This document shows, piece by piece, positions 1 to 5,032 of a stretch of DNA of 12,656 nucleotides (its first letter is position 1; each line of letters opens with the position of its first letter). The position numbers were made by a program, and so were the translations under genes. The stretch is from NCBI GenBank assembly GCA_027007615.1, contig JALTFB010000007.1, forward strand, positions 1 through 12,656, in the 5' to 3' direction. Source of the stretch: Candidatus Shapirobacteria bacterium. Its GTDB lineage: Bacteria; Patescibacteriota; Microgenomatia; UBA12405; UBA6130. Below the pieces are notes generated by a model. The model made no database searches and was not told the origin of the DNA. It worked only from the letters and a program-made list of their open reading frames with translations.

Positions 1-955
1 TGGCGGCAATTTCATTGGCGTCCCGATGATTCAGCCGGGCAATTTGCAACGCTAAATACTGGCCGAAATTAATTCCCCACAAAAGCTGCCCGGCATTGTT
101 CCCTTTTGGAAAAACAGTTTCCCGATGGGGAATTTCTTGTTGCCGTAACCAATTAATTAGAGGACTAAAATCGCTTTCGTTTGTCTTTAAAAAAACAACC
201 GCCGCTTTTTTATTGGCGGCCAGCGCCTCGGGCAAATGGTGGCGCAAGTCGGGGTCGGGAGCGAAGATAGCCAACTGTTTGGCTGTTTCCTGAAGTTGGT
301 TTTGCCAAAAGCGTCCCAGTCCATAAAACGGAGAGGAGGCGATAATGATTGTTAACGGCCGGCTGCTGATAAATTTTGCCAGCGCGGCAACATTTTTATT
401 TCCCCCCCAACCTTGATCGGCCGGAAAATTAGCTACCGCCCGGCGCCAATCTGCCATTGCCGGGGGCGGCAAAAGCGACTGTTGGCCATAAAAAGCGCTT
501 AAAAATCCCAGGCTGAAACCGACGCCGTGGCGGGGCTGCCGGGAAGGGTTAAGGCCACCGGAAATTTTCAAATAGGCAATCCGGTCGCGGCGAAAATATT
601 TTTCCAGCTGGCCGCCGCCGGTTAAACCAAAAATACGGACCTGGCAGCGAGAAAGTTTGCGATAAAAATCAAGGGTCTCTCGAGTTTGGCCGGAATAACT
701 GGAAACAAAAACCAGGCTGCGGCGGTTGAGGAAACCGGGAAGAGCCGGCTGCCGCCAAACAATGAGCGGCTGCCGCGATTGCTGCCGGCAATAGCTTTGC
801 CAAATGAAAGCGCCGAGGCTGGAACCGCCCATACCCATCCAAACTAAAGGTTGGTTTACGGTTAATTTGGGAAATTTAAACGCTTCCCCGGCCTGAATTT
901 GCCGGCCAAGAGCCTGAAAACTGGCGATAATTTTAGCGGTTTGGCCTTGATCCAT
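1..955 (-). CDS. Bifunctional phosphoglucose/phosphomannose isomerase, SIS fold (3' end cut by window edge)
   Basis: Cytoplasmic aldose-ketose isomerase, interconverting glucose-6-P or mannose-6-P with fructose-6-P and linking sugar-nucleotide supply to glycolysis. Reading leftward from ATG at 953-955 gives 318 residues without a stop. Visible motifs are GMGGSSLG (41-48) and SYSGQTRETL (86-95), the two sugar-phosphate loops of the first SIS domain. Residues NQLQETAK (219-226) and PDLRHH (235-240) match the family's catalytic Glu and His regions, although the usual HNE triad reads HHL. The C-terminal LLWGINFGQYLALQIARLN segment matches the family tail, so probably only about ten residues are missing. 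It is divergent from the tRNA. No Shine-Dalgarno is visible; a possible -10 (GATAAA on the minus strand) lies 8 nt upstream of ATG. The enolase gene in the window fits a glycolytic role. The family call is firm; the exact substrate preference is inferred. Confidence 0.85.
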   Translation of the reverse strand, partial: MDQGQTAKIIASFQALGRQIQAGEAFKFPKLTVNQPLVWMGMGGSSLGAFIWQSYCRQQSRQPLIVWRQPALPGFLNRRSLVFVSSYSGQTRETLDFYRKLSRCQVRIFGLTGGGQLEKYFRRDRIAYLKISGGLNPSRQPRHGVGFSLGFLSAFYGQQSLLPPPAMADWRRAVANFPADQGWGGNKNVAALAKFISSRPLTIIIASSPFYGLGRFWQNQLQETAKQLAIFAPDPDLRHHLPEALAANKKAAVVFLKTNESDFSPLINWLRQQEIPHRETVFPKGNNAGQLLWGINFGQYLALQIARLNHRDANEIAA

Positions 956-1015
956 TAGTTAAGTTTATCACAATTATCCGGCCGCCTCCGCTAGCCCATC
1001 CTCGGCGACAGCAAT

Positions 1016-1024
1016 TGCTATAAT
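1016..1024 (+). promoter_or_regulatory. Extended -10 promoter of tRNA-Ser
   Basis: TGCTATAAT is a perfect extended -10 (TGn plus TATAAT at 1019-1024). Predicted initiation near 1031 would give a leader of about 10 nt before the tRNA. No convincing TTGACA lies 17 nt upstream, which is normal for an extended -10. Confidence 0.65.
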
Positions 1025-1041
1025 ATGGCAATGCCATAAGA

Positions 1042-1126
1042 GGAGGGGTGCTCCGAACGGCTAAGGAACCGGTCTTGAAAACCGGCGCCCCTTGTGGGCT
1101 TGTGGGTTCGAGTCCCACCCCCTCCG
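1042..1126 (+). tRNA. tRNA-Ser(UGA)
   Basis: An 85-nt class II tRNA reading UCA codons. The acceptor stem is GGAGGGG (1042-1048) with CCCCTCC (1119-1125), discriminator G at 1126. The anticodon stem is CCGGT (1069-1073) with ACCGG (1081-1085) around a seven-base loop, with anticodon TGA at 1076-1078. A long variable arm (GCCC...GGGC) identifies a serine tRNA. The T arm GTGGG / TTCGAGT / CCCAC is at 1102-1118. CCA is not encoded, because the discriminator is followed by CCTCCG, so a CCA-adding enzyme is needed. Confidence 0.95.
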
Positions 1127-1143
1127 CCTCCGCCTTCGCCAAG

Positions 1144-1330
1144 GCTTCGGCGTGATGAATTCGCCCTTTTTCAGAGCTACGGCGTGATGAATTCGCTTTC
1201 GCTAAAGCTTCAGCGTAATAAATTCGCCAACACCAGGCTTCGGCGTGATGAATTCGCTTTCGCTAAAGCTTCAGCGTAATAAATTCGCCAACACCAGGCT
1301 TCGGCGAAACAAGTTCGCCACACTGAGGCT
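1144..1330. repeat. Tandem repeat of ~30-nt units, including a perfect 61-nt duplication
   Basis: Six imperfect units of about 30-36 nt follow one another, each built on a core like GGCGTGATGAATTCGC or AGCGTAATAAATTCGCC and ending in GCTTC. Two different unit types alternate as a 61-nt dimer, and that dimer is present twice without a mismatch (1181-1241 and 1242-1302). A degenerate unit follows at 1303-1330. The array starts just after the tRNA and ends at the stop codon of the convergent pcm gene, so it fills the whole spacer. Some units contain near-palindromes such as GCTAAAGCTTCAGC. No unique spacers separate the units, so it is not a CRISPR array. Short reading frames across it (LRRDEFA-like peptides) are probably not genes. 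Confidence 0.9.
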
Positions 1331-1960
1331 TCATTCTTTGTGTATCAAGGGGACGAAGCAAAAACCGCCATGGGTTTCCGTTCTTATTCCGGCGGCGGTT
1401 TTAATAATTTTTACCATTTGCTGTTCAAGGAGGCCGCCGCGGGGCATTGCCAACCTTCCGCCTATTTTAAGTTGCTCAACCAGCGGCTTGGGAATTTGAT
1501 CAGCGGCGGCGGCAACACTGATGGCATCAAAAGGGGCTTCATTGGGCAAACCCAAGCTACCGTCGCCGACAACCATATCCACATTAGCAATGCCCAGCTT
1601 TCTTAAATTTCTCCGCGCCTGAATGGCTAAATCCGGCCTGATTTCCAGAGCATAAACTTGCCGGCAAAGTCTGCCCAAAATGGCCGCCGCGTAACCGGAG
1701 CCGGCACCAACCTCCAAAACCTTTTCCCATCCCTTAAGCCCCAAAAGCTGGCCCATGAAAGCCACGGTGTAGGGCTGGGAAATAGTTTGGCCTTCGCCAA
1801 TGGGAATTGCCGTGTCCGCATAAGCCTGGTCACGGAAATCTCGGGGGGCAAAAATTTCGCGGGGAACGGTTAAAAAGGCTTTTAAAACGCGCCTGTCGGA
1901 AATGCCGCGCCGCTTTAACTGCTCGGCCACCATCCGCTTCCTTAGAAAGGCATAGTCCAT
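1331..1960 (-). CDS. pcm: Protein-L-isoaspartate O-methyltransferase
   Basis: Cytoplasmic SAM-dependent repair enzyme that methylates L-isoaspartyl residues of aged proteins so they can revert to aspartate. At 209 residues it has the standard family length. Visible motifs are RVLKAFLTVPREIFAP (24-39), the active-site loop IGEGQTISQPYTVA (54-67), SAM motif I VLEVGAGSGY (81-90), GDGSLGLP (132-139) and PLVEQLKIGGRLAMP (159-173). The start ATG (1958-1960) is chosen because a perfect TATAAT on the minus strand (1966-1971) ends just 5 nt before it, predicting a transcript that begins at or near the ATG. No Shine-Dalgarno is visible. Its stop codon abuts the tandem repeat, which separates it from the convergent tRNA. 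Confidence 0.93.
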   Translation of the reverse strand: MDYAFLRKRMVAEQLKRRGISDRRVLKAFLTVPREIFAPRDFRDQAYADTAIPIGEGQTISQPYTVAFMGQLLGLKGWEKVLEVGAGSGYAAAILGRLCRQVYALEIRPDLAIQARRNLRKLGIANVDMVVGDGSLGLPNEAPFDAISVAAAADQIPKPLVEQLKIGGRLAMPRGGLLEQQMVKIIKTAAGIRTETHGGFCFVPLIHKE

Positions 1961-1965
1961 AAACC

Positions 1966-1971
1966 ATTATA
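1966..1971 (-). promoter_or_regulatory. -10 box of pcm, leaderless configuration
   Basis: Minus-strand TATAAT is followed by GGTTT and then the ATG of pcm. Bacterial initiation normally falls 6-8 nt after the -10 box, which puts the mRNA 5' end at the start codon. A palindrome TTGCGCAA (1989-1996) lies upstream and could supply weak -35 hexamers in both directions. Confidence 0.55.
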
Positions 1972-2043
1972 TAAATAAAAACTGGGGGTTGCGCAAATGG
2001 CAGATGTGGGTTATTATACAACTCCTATTTTTTTATCATTAAA

Positions 2044-2346
2044 ATGAGCGAGTATATTTATTTTAATCCTAGCCTACGTCAAGAATTGCAAAAATATTAT
2101 GAAGGGCGGCGGCACTTCTTGTTTAACAAGAAGACTTTGCCTCCTCTTAATATTTTCGATGATCCCCCTCGACATGGGGCCATGAATTCTCTTGAAGAAC
2201 ATAACCCTTGTCTTGCCTCTCTAGTGGAAACAGATAGAGAAAGAGTCATTAATGGCAAGCCTCCTCTGTTTACCCCGTATCAGCAACAGCTTCATCTTCC
2301 CCAAACCTTAGCCACAGCGGCAACAAGCCGGGAATCGGAGAAATAA
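2044..2346 (+). CDS. Hypothetical protein, AT-rich ORFan
   Basis: A 100-residue frame starting MSEYIYFNPSLRQELQ. I do not recognise the family. It is probably soluble: no hydrophobic segment, many charged and aromatic residues, and a Pro-rich middle (TLPPLNIFDDPP). It fills the gap between pcm (divergent) and the S41 protease gene (convergent), and its last 55 nt overlap the 3' end of the latter. Codon choice (CCT, CTA, AGA, AAT) is more AT-rich than the GCC/CGG-heavy neighbours, which may mean recent arrival or fast evolution. A possible promoter has TTGCGC (1989-1994), 17 nt, then TATTAT (2012-2017). No Shine-Dalgarno precedes ATG. The overlapping tail may be a by-product of the opposite gene. 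Confidence 0.55.
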   Translation: MSEYIYFNPSLRQELQKYYEGRRHFLFNKKTLPPLNIFDDPPRHGAMNSLEEHNPCLASLVETDRERVINGKPPLFTPYQQQLHLPQTLATAATSRESEK

Positions 2347-3587
2347 CGGCTTAATTGCTGTTGCCAATGGGCTGAATTAATATTAATGGCCGGTTCCACT
2401 CCATGGCCTTCAATGGGCCGGCCGTCCTCTCCCAAAGTCAAGTGGTGGACGAGAAAAATGGAATACCTGGCGTGGGCATCAATTTGATTTTTGAGGGGAA
2501 AAACTTTCTCAACCGTTCCCCAACCACGCGTCTTTTCGCCCACCAAAACGCCAACATTGTATTTCTTCAGCACTGAAGCGAAAACCTCCGCCGACGACTG
2601 GGTTTTGCCATTAACCAGAACTACCACTTTTTTATAACGCGCCAACGAAGGCAGCCAGCCGATTTTGGTTTTGTAAACCTCTTTTTTGCCTTGGTGTAAA
2701 AATTCGTAAGCGTATTGGTCGGGACCGATAAAGGGGCCCAAGAAATAAGGCAGGCCGTCAATGGCGCCGCCGATATTATCGCGTAAATCTAAAATCAGAG
2801 TATCTAGCTGCAAGCCGTGGTCAAACTCCCCCGCAATACGTTTAAGATCATCCAGGGTGGTCGGCGAAAAGCGGCTGATGCGGAGGTGGAGAATTTGCGG
2901 CGTAGCCAGCTCACCGGTAACGGTAGTGGCAATTTTATTTTGCTGGTAGCGTTTTTTTGACTTGGGGTTGGCCAATGTTTGGTAAGCCTCCCGAAGCTGG
3001 CGCAGCTTGGCCACCGCTTGGGGGCTTTTGTTTTTCGCCAATTGGCTGGCTTTTTGTTGGTAGGCTTTATAAATCGATGGGGGACTGGCGTTTTTGCTAA
3101 CTCCCAGCATTCGGTAAAAATCGACGCCGGTTTTATTGGCAACCTCATTCTTCAAAGCAATTTCGTCTTTTTTCACATAAAGCCGTGAGCGCCCCGGCGG
3201 TTTTAAGCTATTCAATACCAAATCAACAAGTTTGGCGGCAAAAACCCGCCTCTTTTGTTTAGGGAGACGCCTTAGCCAAACATCCAGCTTTTTATTAAGG
3301 CTTTTTAGGTTTCCTTTGCCAATGCCCTGAGGGTTGCCGGTTAACCGCCCGCCAGCGGCAATAAAAACACCGCTTAATTTTTGGCTGTCTAATTTATCCC
3401 AATAGTTGCTCTCAATTGTCCGGTAAGCTTCATCTATAAAGGCCAGGTCTTTCCGTTCGCCTCTATCGGTAAAAAAATGGAAGCCAAGGGGAGGGCGGTG
3501 AAAGTATAAAGCCGTTATGCCAATGCCTAAAACAAAAGTAGCTACCGGAAGCGCAAGGGCTAAAAATTTTTTCTTATCCATCTTCAC
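2292..3587 (-). CDS. Membrane-anchored S41-family protease with an inserted J-like domain
   Basis: A 431-residue protein with an N-terminal membrane anchor (about 8-28), so the rest probably faces outside. Residues 45-150 resemble the helical N-terminal region of C-terminal processing proteases. Residues about 155-215 look like a DnaJ J-domain (DFYRMLGVSKNASPPSIYKA, then REAYQTLANPKSKKRY), but the HPD signature is absent. It occupies the place where CtpA-type enzymes carry a PDZ domain. The S41 catalytic domain follows (about 230-402): LILDLRDNIGG (264-274), the nucleophile region TQSSAEVFA with Ser331, GEKTRGWG (350-357) and IEGHGVEPAI. The catalytic Lys of Tsp/CtpA, 25 residues after Ser, is Trp356 here. 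Start is GTG at 3585-3587; ATG at 3579-3581 is an alternative. A TATAAT box ends 5 nt before the GTG. Family is secure; activity is uncertain. Confidence 0.85.
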   Translation of the reverse strand: MKMDKKKFLALALPVATFVLGIGITALYFHRPPLGFHFFTDRGERKDLAFIDEAYRTIESNYWDKLDSQKLSGVFIAAGGRLTGNPQGIGKGNLKSLNKKLDVWLRRLPKQKRRVFAAKLVDLVLNSLKPPGRSRLYVKKDEIALKNEVANKTGVDFYRMLGVSKNASPPSIYKAYQQKASQLAKNKSPQAVAKLRQLREAYQTLANPKSKKRYQQNKIATTVTGELATPQILHLRISRFSPTTLDDLKRIAGEFDHGLQLDTLILDLRDNIGGAIDGLPYFLGPFIGPDQYAYEFLHQGKKEVYKTKIGWLPSLARYKKVVVLVNGKTQSSAEVFASVLKKYNVGVLVGEKTRGWGTVEKVFPLKNQIDAHARYSIFLVHHLTLGEDGRPIEGHGVEPAININSAHWQQQLSRYFSDSRLVAAVAKVWGR

Positions 3588-3592
3588 AATCT

Positions 3593-3598
3593 ATTATA
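3593..3598 (-). promoter_or_regulatory. -10 box of the S41 gene, leaderless configuration
   Basis: Minus-strand TATAAT, then AGATT, then the GTG start, the same arrangement as for pcm. It supports GTG at 3587 as start with little or no 5' leader, or ATG at 3581 with about 6 nt of leader. Confidence 0.55.
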
Positions 3599-3649
3599 AA
3601 CCGGTGGTGTTTTAACAACAAATTGCTGTGGTCTGGTTTTCCCCATTAA

Positions 3650-3658
3650 TTTTCCACA
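3650..3658 (+). promoter_or_regulatory. Isolated DnaA-box-like nonamer
   Basis: TTTTCCACA, the same variant as the one before dnaA, in the spacer upstream of the S41 gene. A single nonamer with one mismatch to consensus may occur by chance. Confidence 0.25.
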
Positions 3659-3758
3659 ATAACTCAAACAAGAGTTTTATGGGGTAATTTCGTGCCTAAA
3701 AAACATGTAATAATATTTATAAGATATGGCTATTTTCCGCCTATGAAAACTATAGGAC

Positions 3759-3787
3759 TTGACAAGGTTTTGGGAGCGTGCTATAAA
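3759..3787 (+). promoter_or_regulatory. Near-consensus sigma70-type promoter
   Basis: TTGACA (3759-3764), a 17-nt spacer, then TATAAA (3782-3787), with TG at 3779-3780 making it also an extended -10. A second box, TATAAT (3792-3797), follows. Initiation is predicted near 3794. It is the strongest-looking promoter in the window, yet no intact gene lies directly downstream. Confidence 0.7.
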
Positions 3788-3806
3788 AAAGTATAATGTT
3801 ATTAAA

Positions 3807-3974
3807 ATGGCGGCGGCGGCAAAAATCAAAGAAGGAAAGACAGTCAAAAATAGCGCAAGCTAGAAACCAATTGTTAAAAACAGCCCGATTAGGGGGAAAG
3901 CTGCTGTTGACTTTTTGAGGGCAATAAAAGAGCATCGCTACCGCCACTCCAAATGTAGGAAGGAATGCGAATAG
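3807..3974 (+). pseudogene. Small basic reading frame interrupted by one in-frame amber codon
   Basis: ATG at 3807 lies about 13 nt after the start predicted from the strong upstream promoter. It opens an 18-codon frame (MAAAAKIKEGKTVKNSAS) ending in TAG at 3861-3863. The same frame then runs another 36 codons (beginning KPIVKNSPIRGKAAVDFLRA) to a second TAG at 3972-3974. Both halves are Lys/Arg-rich and read as one coherent small basic protein of about 55 residues. It could be a recent nonsense mutant, a read-through gene, an 18-residue peptide, or chance coding over a non-coding RNA. I do not recognise a family. The region also carries complementary arms that would fold as RNA, so the coding interpretation is not secure. 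Confidence 0.35.
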
Positions 3975-4023
3975 CAATGCCCTTCTGATTTAATTATAGA
4001 CGTTTTGGGCCAAAAGTCAACGG
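3904..4023 (+). ncRNA. Possible structured RNA downstream of the strong promoter
   Basis: Arms 3904-3915 and 4012-4023 can form 12 consecutive pairs (CTGTTGACTTTT with AAAAGTCAACGG, one G-U). Inside, AGGGCA (3918-3923) can pair with TGCCCT (3978-3983), so the helices are nested. The orientation fits transcription from the promoter at 3759-3787. No known RNA family motif was recognised, and the same stretch partly overlaps a possible small protein frame. Confidence 0.3.
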
Positions 4024-4048
4024 AAGGTTAATTGGAGAAATCTAATTT

Positions 4049-4081
4049 GGGGGTGGTGTGACGGGCAGGCACATCACCTCC
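4049..4081 (+). repeat. 12-bp GC-rich hairpin upstream of the 7TM operon
   Basis: GGGGGTGGTGTG (4049-4060) pairs with CACATCACCTCC (4070-4081) across a 9-nt loop, with two G-U pairs. There is no immediate U-run; only a T-rich stretch follows about 10 nt later, overlapping the next promoter. It could terminate upstream transcription inefficiently or serve as a regulatory element. Confidence 0.6.
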
Positions 4082-4088
4082 GCCAATA

Positions 4089-4118
4089 TTGTCTTTTCTT
4101 AGACCGCCAGGTTATAAT
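4089..4118 (+). promoter_or_regulatory. Promoter of the 7TM / ligase-protease operon
   Basis: TTGTCT (4089-4094), 18 nt, then a perfect TATAAT (4113-4118). Initiation is predicted near 4125, leaving a leader of about 10 nt before ATG at 4135. The leader holds at most a weak AAGAG purine stretch. Confidence 0.6.
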
Positions 4119-4134
4119 TTCTCAAGAGTTTGCA

Positions 4135-5031
4135 ATGAAAAAATCATCACTACTCAAAAAAAGGTTTTTGTTAGTTTTACTTGGCGGCCTTGCATTTACG
4201 GTTATGGCTATTGGCGCCCACGCCGTTTCCTCAACCCCCTCTAATCCGCCGCCAACGGCTACTCCCAGCGCGGCCGTCAGCCAAACATCCGGCCGGTTGA
4301 CCGAACCCCAAAACCAGCCCACCCGCAACAAATTGGAGGCTATATTGCGCAGCCAAACCTTAGGCCCATTGGGCCCGACCAACTTTCTACGCCACCTCAT
4401 CCGCACGGCGGTAAATAATGGTGTGTCCCCCAACACCATAATCCTGATTTTTCTTTTGCCATTGGTTGGCGCTCTCGTAGGAATCTTGCAGTACTTCGTC
4501 GGCCTTTCCGGTTTTGGCATGTTCATGCCGGCAATGTTGGCCGTCGCTTTCTTGGCTACCGGTGTCAGCGGCGGACTTTTCCTTTTTGCCGCCATCGTTC
4601 TCGTCAACAGCCTTGTCGGCCGCTTCCTCCACCCCGTCCACCTCCACTACTGGCCGCGGCGGGCCATTGCCCTCTCTTTTACATCGCTTGCCACCTTCAG
4701 TGTTTTGCTAGCGGCTCCTTTTTTAGGCATTAAAGACTTAACCCAGGTTTCCATTTTTCCCATCCTGTTCTTTATCCTTTTAGCGGAAGAGCTCACCCGC
4801 ACCCAACTCGGCAAAAGCCGCCGGGCCGCTACCAGCCTGACACTGGCAACAATTATTTTGGCTATTTTGGGAGAGATTTTAATGAATTGGGGGCTCCTGC
4901 AAAAATGGGTATTGCTTAACCCGGAGATTTCTTTCTTAGCGGTCTTGGCTTTCAATGTTTTTATTGGCCGCTATTCGGGTTTTCGCCTCTTGGAATATCG
5001 CCGCTTTTATTCTATTTTCCATAAACACTAA
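4135..5031 (+). CDS. 7TM membrane protein of the transglutaminase-associated 7TM family, lacking the transglutaminase domain
   Basis: A 298-residue protein with an N-terminal signal or anchor (KKRFLLVLLGGLAFTVMA, ending near AHA at 28-30), then a Pro/Thr/Ser-rich stretch to about residue 65 and a short helical region. Seven hydrophobic segments follow at roughly 101-120, 127-143, 144-162, 176-196, 205-220, 231-250 and 265-283. The first half (LLPLVGALVGILQYFVGL, then GFGMFMPAMLAVAFLATG) and the charged FILLAEELTRTQ (212-223) fit the bacterial 7TM domain usually fused to an inactive extracytoplasmic transglutaminase domain. Here the N-terminal part is only about 100 residues, too short for that domain. 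It shares an operon with a RimK-like ligase, the partner this family usually has in other bacteria. The function is unknown; a membrane sensor or transporter for the ligase product is inferred. Confidence 0.75.
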   Translation: MKKSSLLKKRFLLVLLGGLAFTVMAIGAHAVSSTPSNPPPTATPSAAVSQTSGRLTEPQNQPTRNKLEAILRSQTLGPLGPTNFLRHLIRTAVNNGVSPNTIILIFLLPLVGALVGILQYFVGLSGFGMFMPAMLAVAFLATGVSGGLFLFAAIVLVNSLVGRFLHPVHLHYWPRRAIALSFTSLATFSVLLAAPFLGIKDLTQVSIFPILFFILLAEELTRTQLGKSRRAATSLTLATIILAILGEILMNWGLLQKWVLLNPEISFLAVLAFNVFIGRYSGFRLLEYRRFYSIFHKH

Positions 5032-5032
5032 A

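Larger units (their letters stand above)
3588..4134. other. 547-nt spacer without a secure gene
   Basis: Between the divergent S41 and 7TM genes. From left to right it holds the S41 promoter, a DnaA-box-like nonamer TTTTCCACA (3650-3658), a near-consensus plus-strand promoter (3759-3787), a small plus-strand reading frame interrupted by one TAG (3807-3974), a pair of 12-nt complementary arms (3904-3915 with 4012-4023), the DNA palindrome TTTTGGGCCAAAA (4003-4015), a 12-bp hairpin (4049-4081) and the promoter of the 7TM operon. I see no rRNA, tRNA, RNase P, tmRNA or SRP RNA signature in it. Confidence 0.7.

Noticed and set aside
933..1142. Minus-strand frame of 69 codons
   Set aside because: It runs antisense through the tRNA-Ser gene and into the isomerase start; its sequence is the reverse translation of tRNA.
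1144..1330. CRISPR array
   Set aside because: Units are contiguous and similar throughout; there are no unique spacers of constant length between identical repeats.
1094..1499. Small plus-strand proteins with LRRDEFA-type repeats
   Set aside because: They are translations of the tandem repeat and the tRNA 3' end, and the second runs antisense into pcm.
3809..3829. 21-nt match to 8996-9016 (four GGC triplets then AAAAATCAA), suggesting a duplicated YibE/F fragment
   Set aside because: The shared bases are low-complexity GGC and A runs and the similarity stops at once on both sides, so chance is sufficient.
3972..3974. Use of a recoded stop (UGA=Gly or amber=sense) as a general code
   Set aside because: pcm, S41, eno, DUF4870, YibE/F and the Ig-like gene end with TGA, and xthA and the ligase/protease end with TAG at sensible lengths, so the standard bacterial code holds.
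3750..3977. Minus-strand 75-codon frame in the large spacer
   Set aside because: It needs a TTG start, has no promoter or ribosome site, has unlikely composition, and lies antisense to the promoter and small frame on the plus strand.
4955..5032. N-terminal extension of the ligase/protease from an upstream ATG
   Set aside because: It would overlap the 7TM gene by 77 nt and add a stretch (MFLLAAIRVFASW...) that is an out-of-frame reading of that gene; ATG at 5033 follows the stop by one base.
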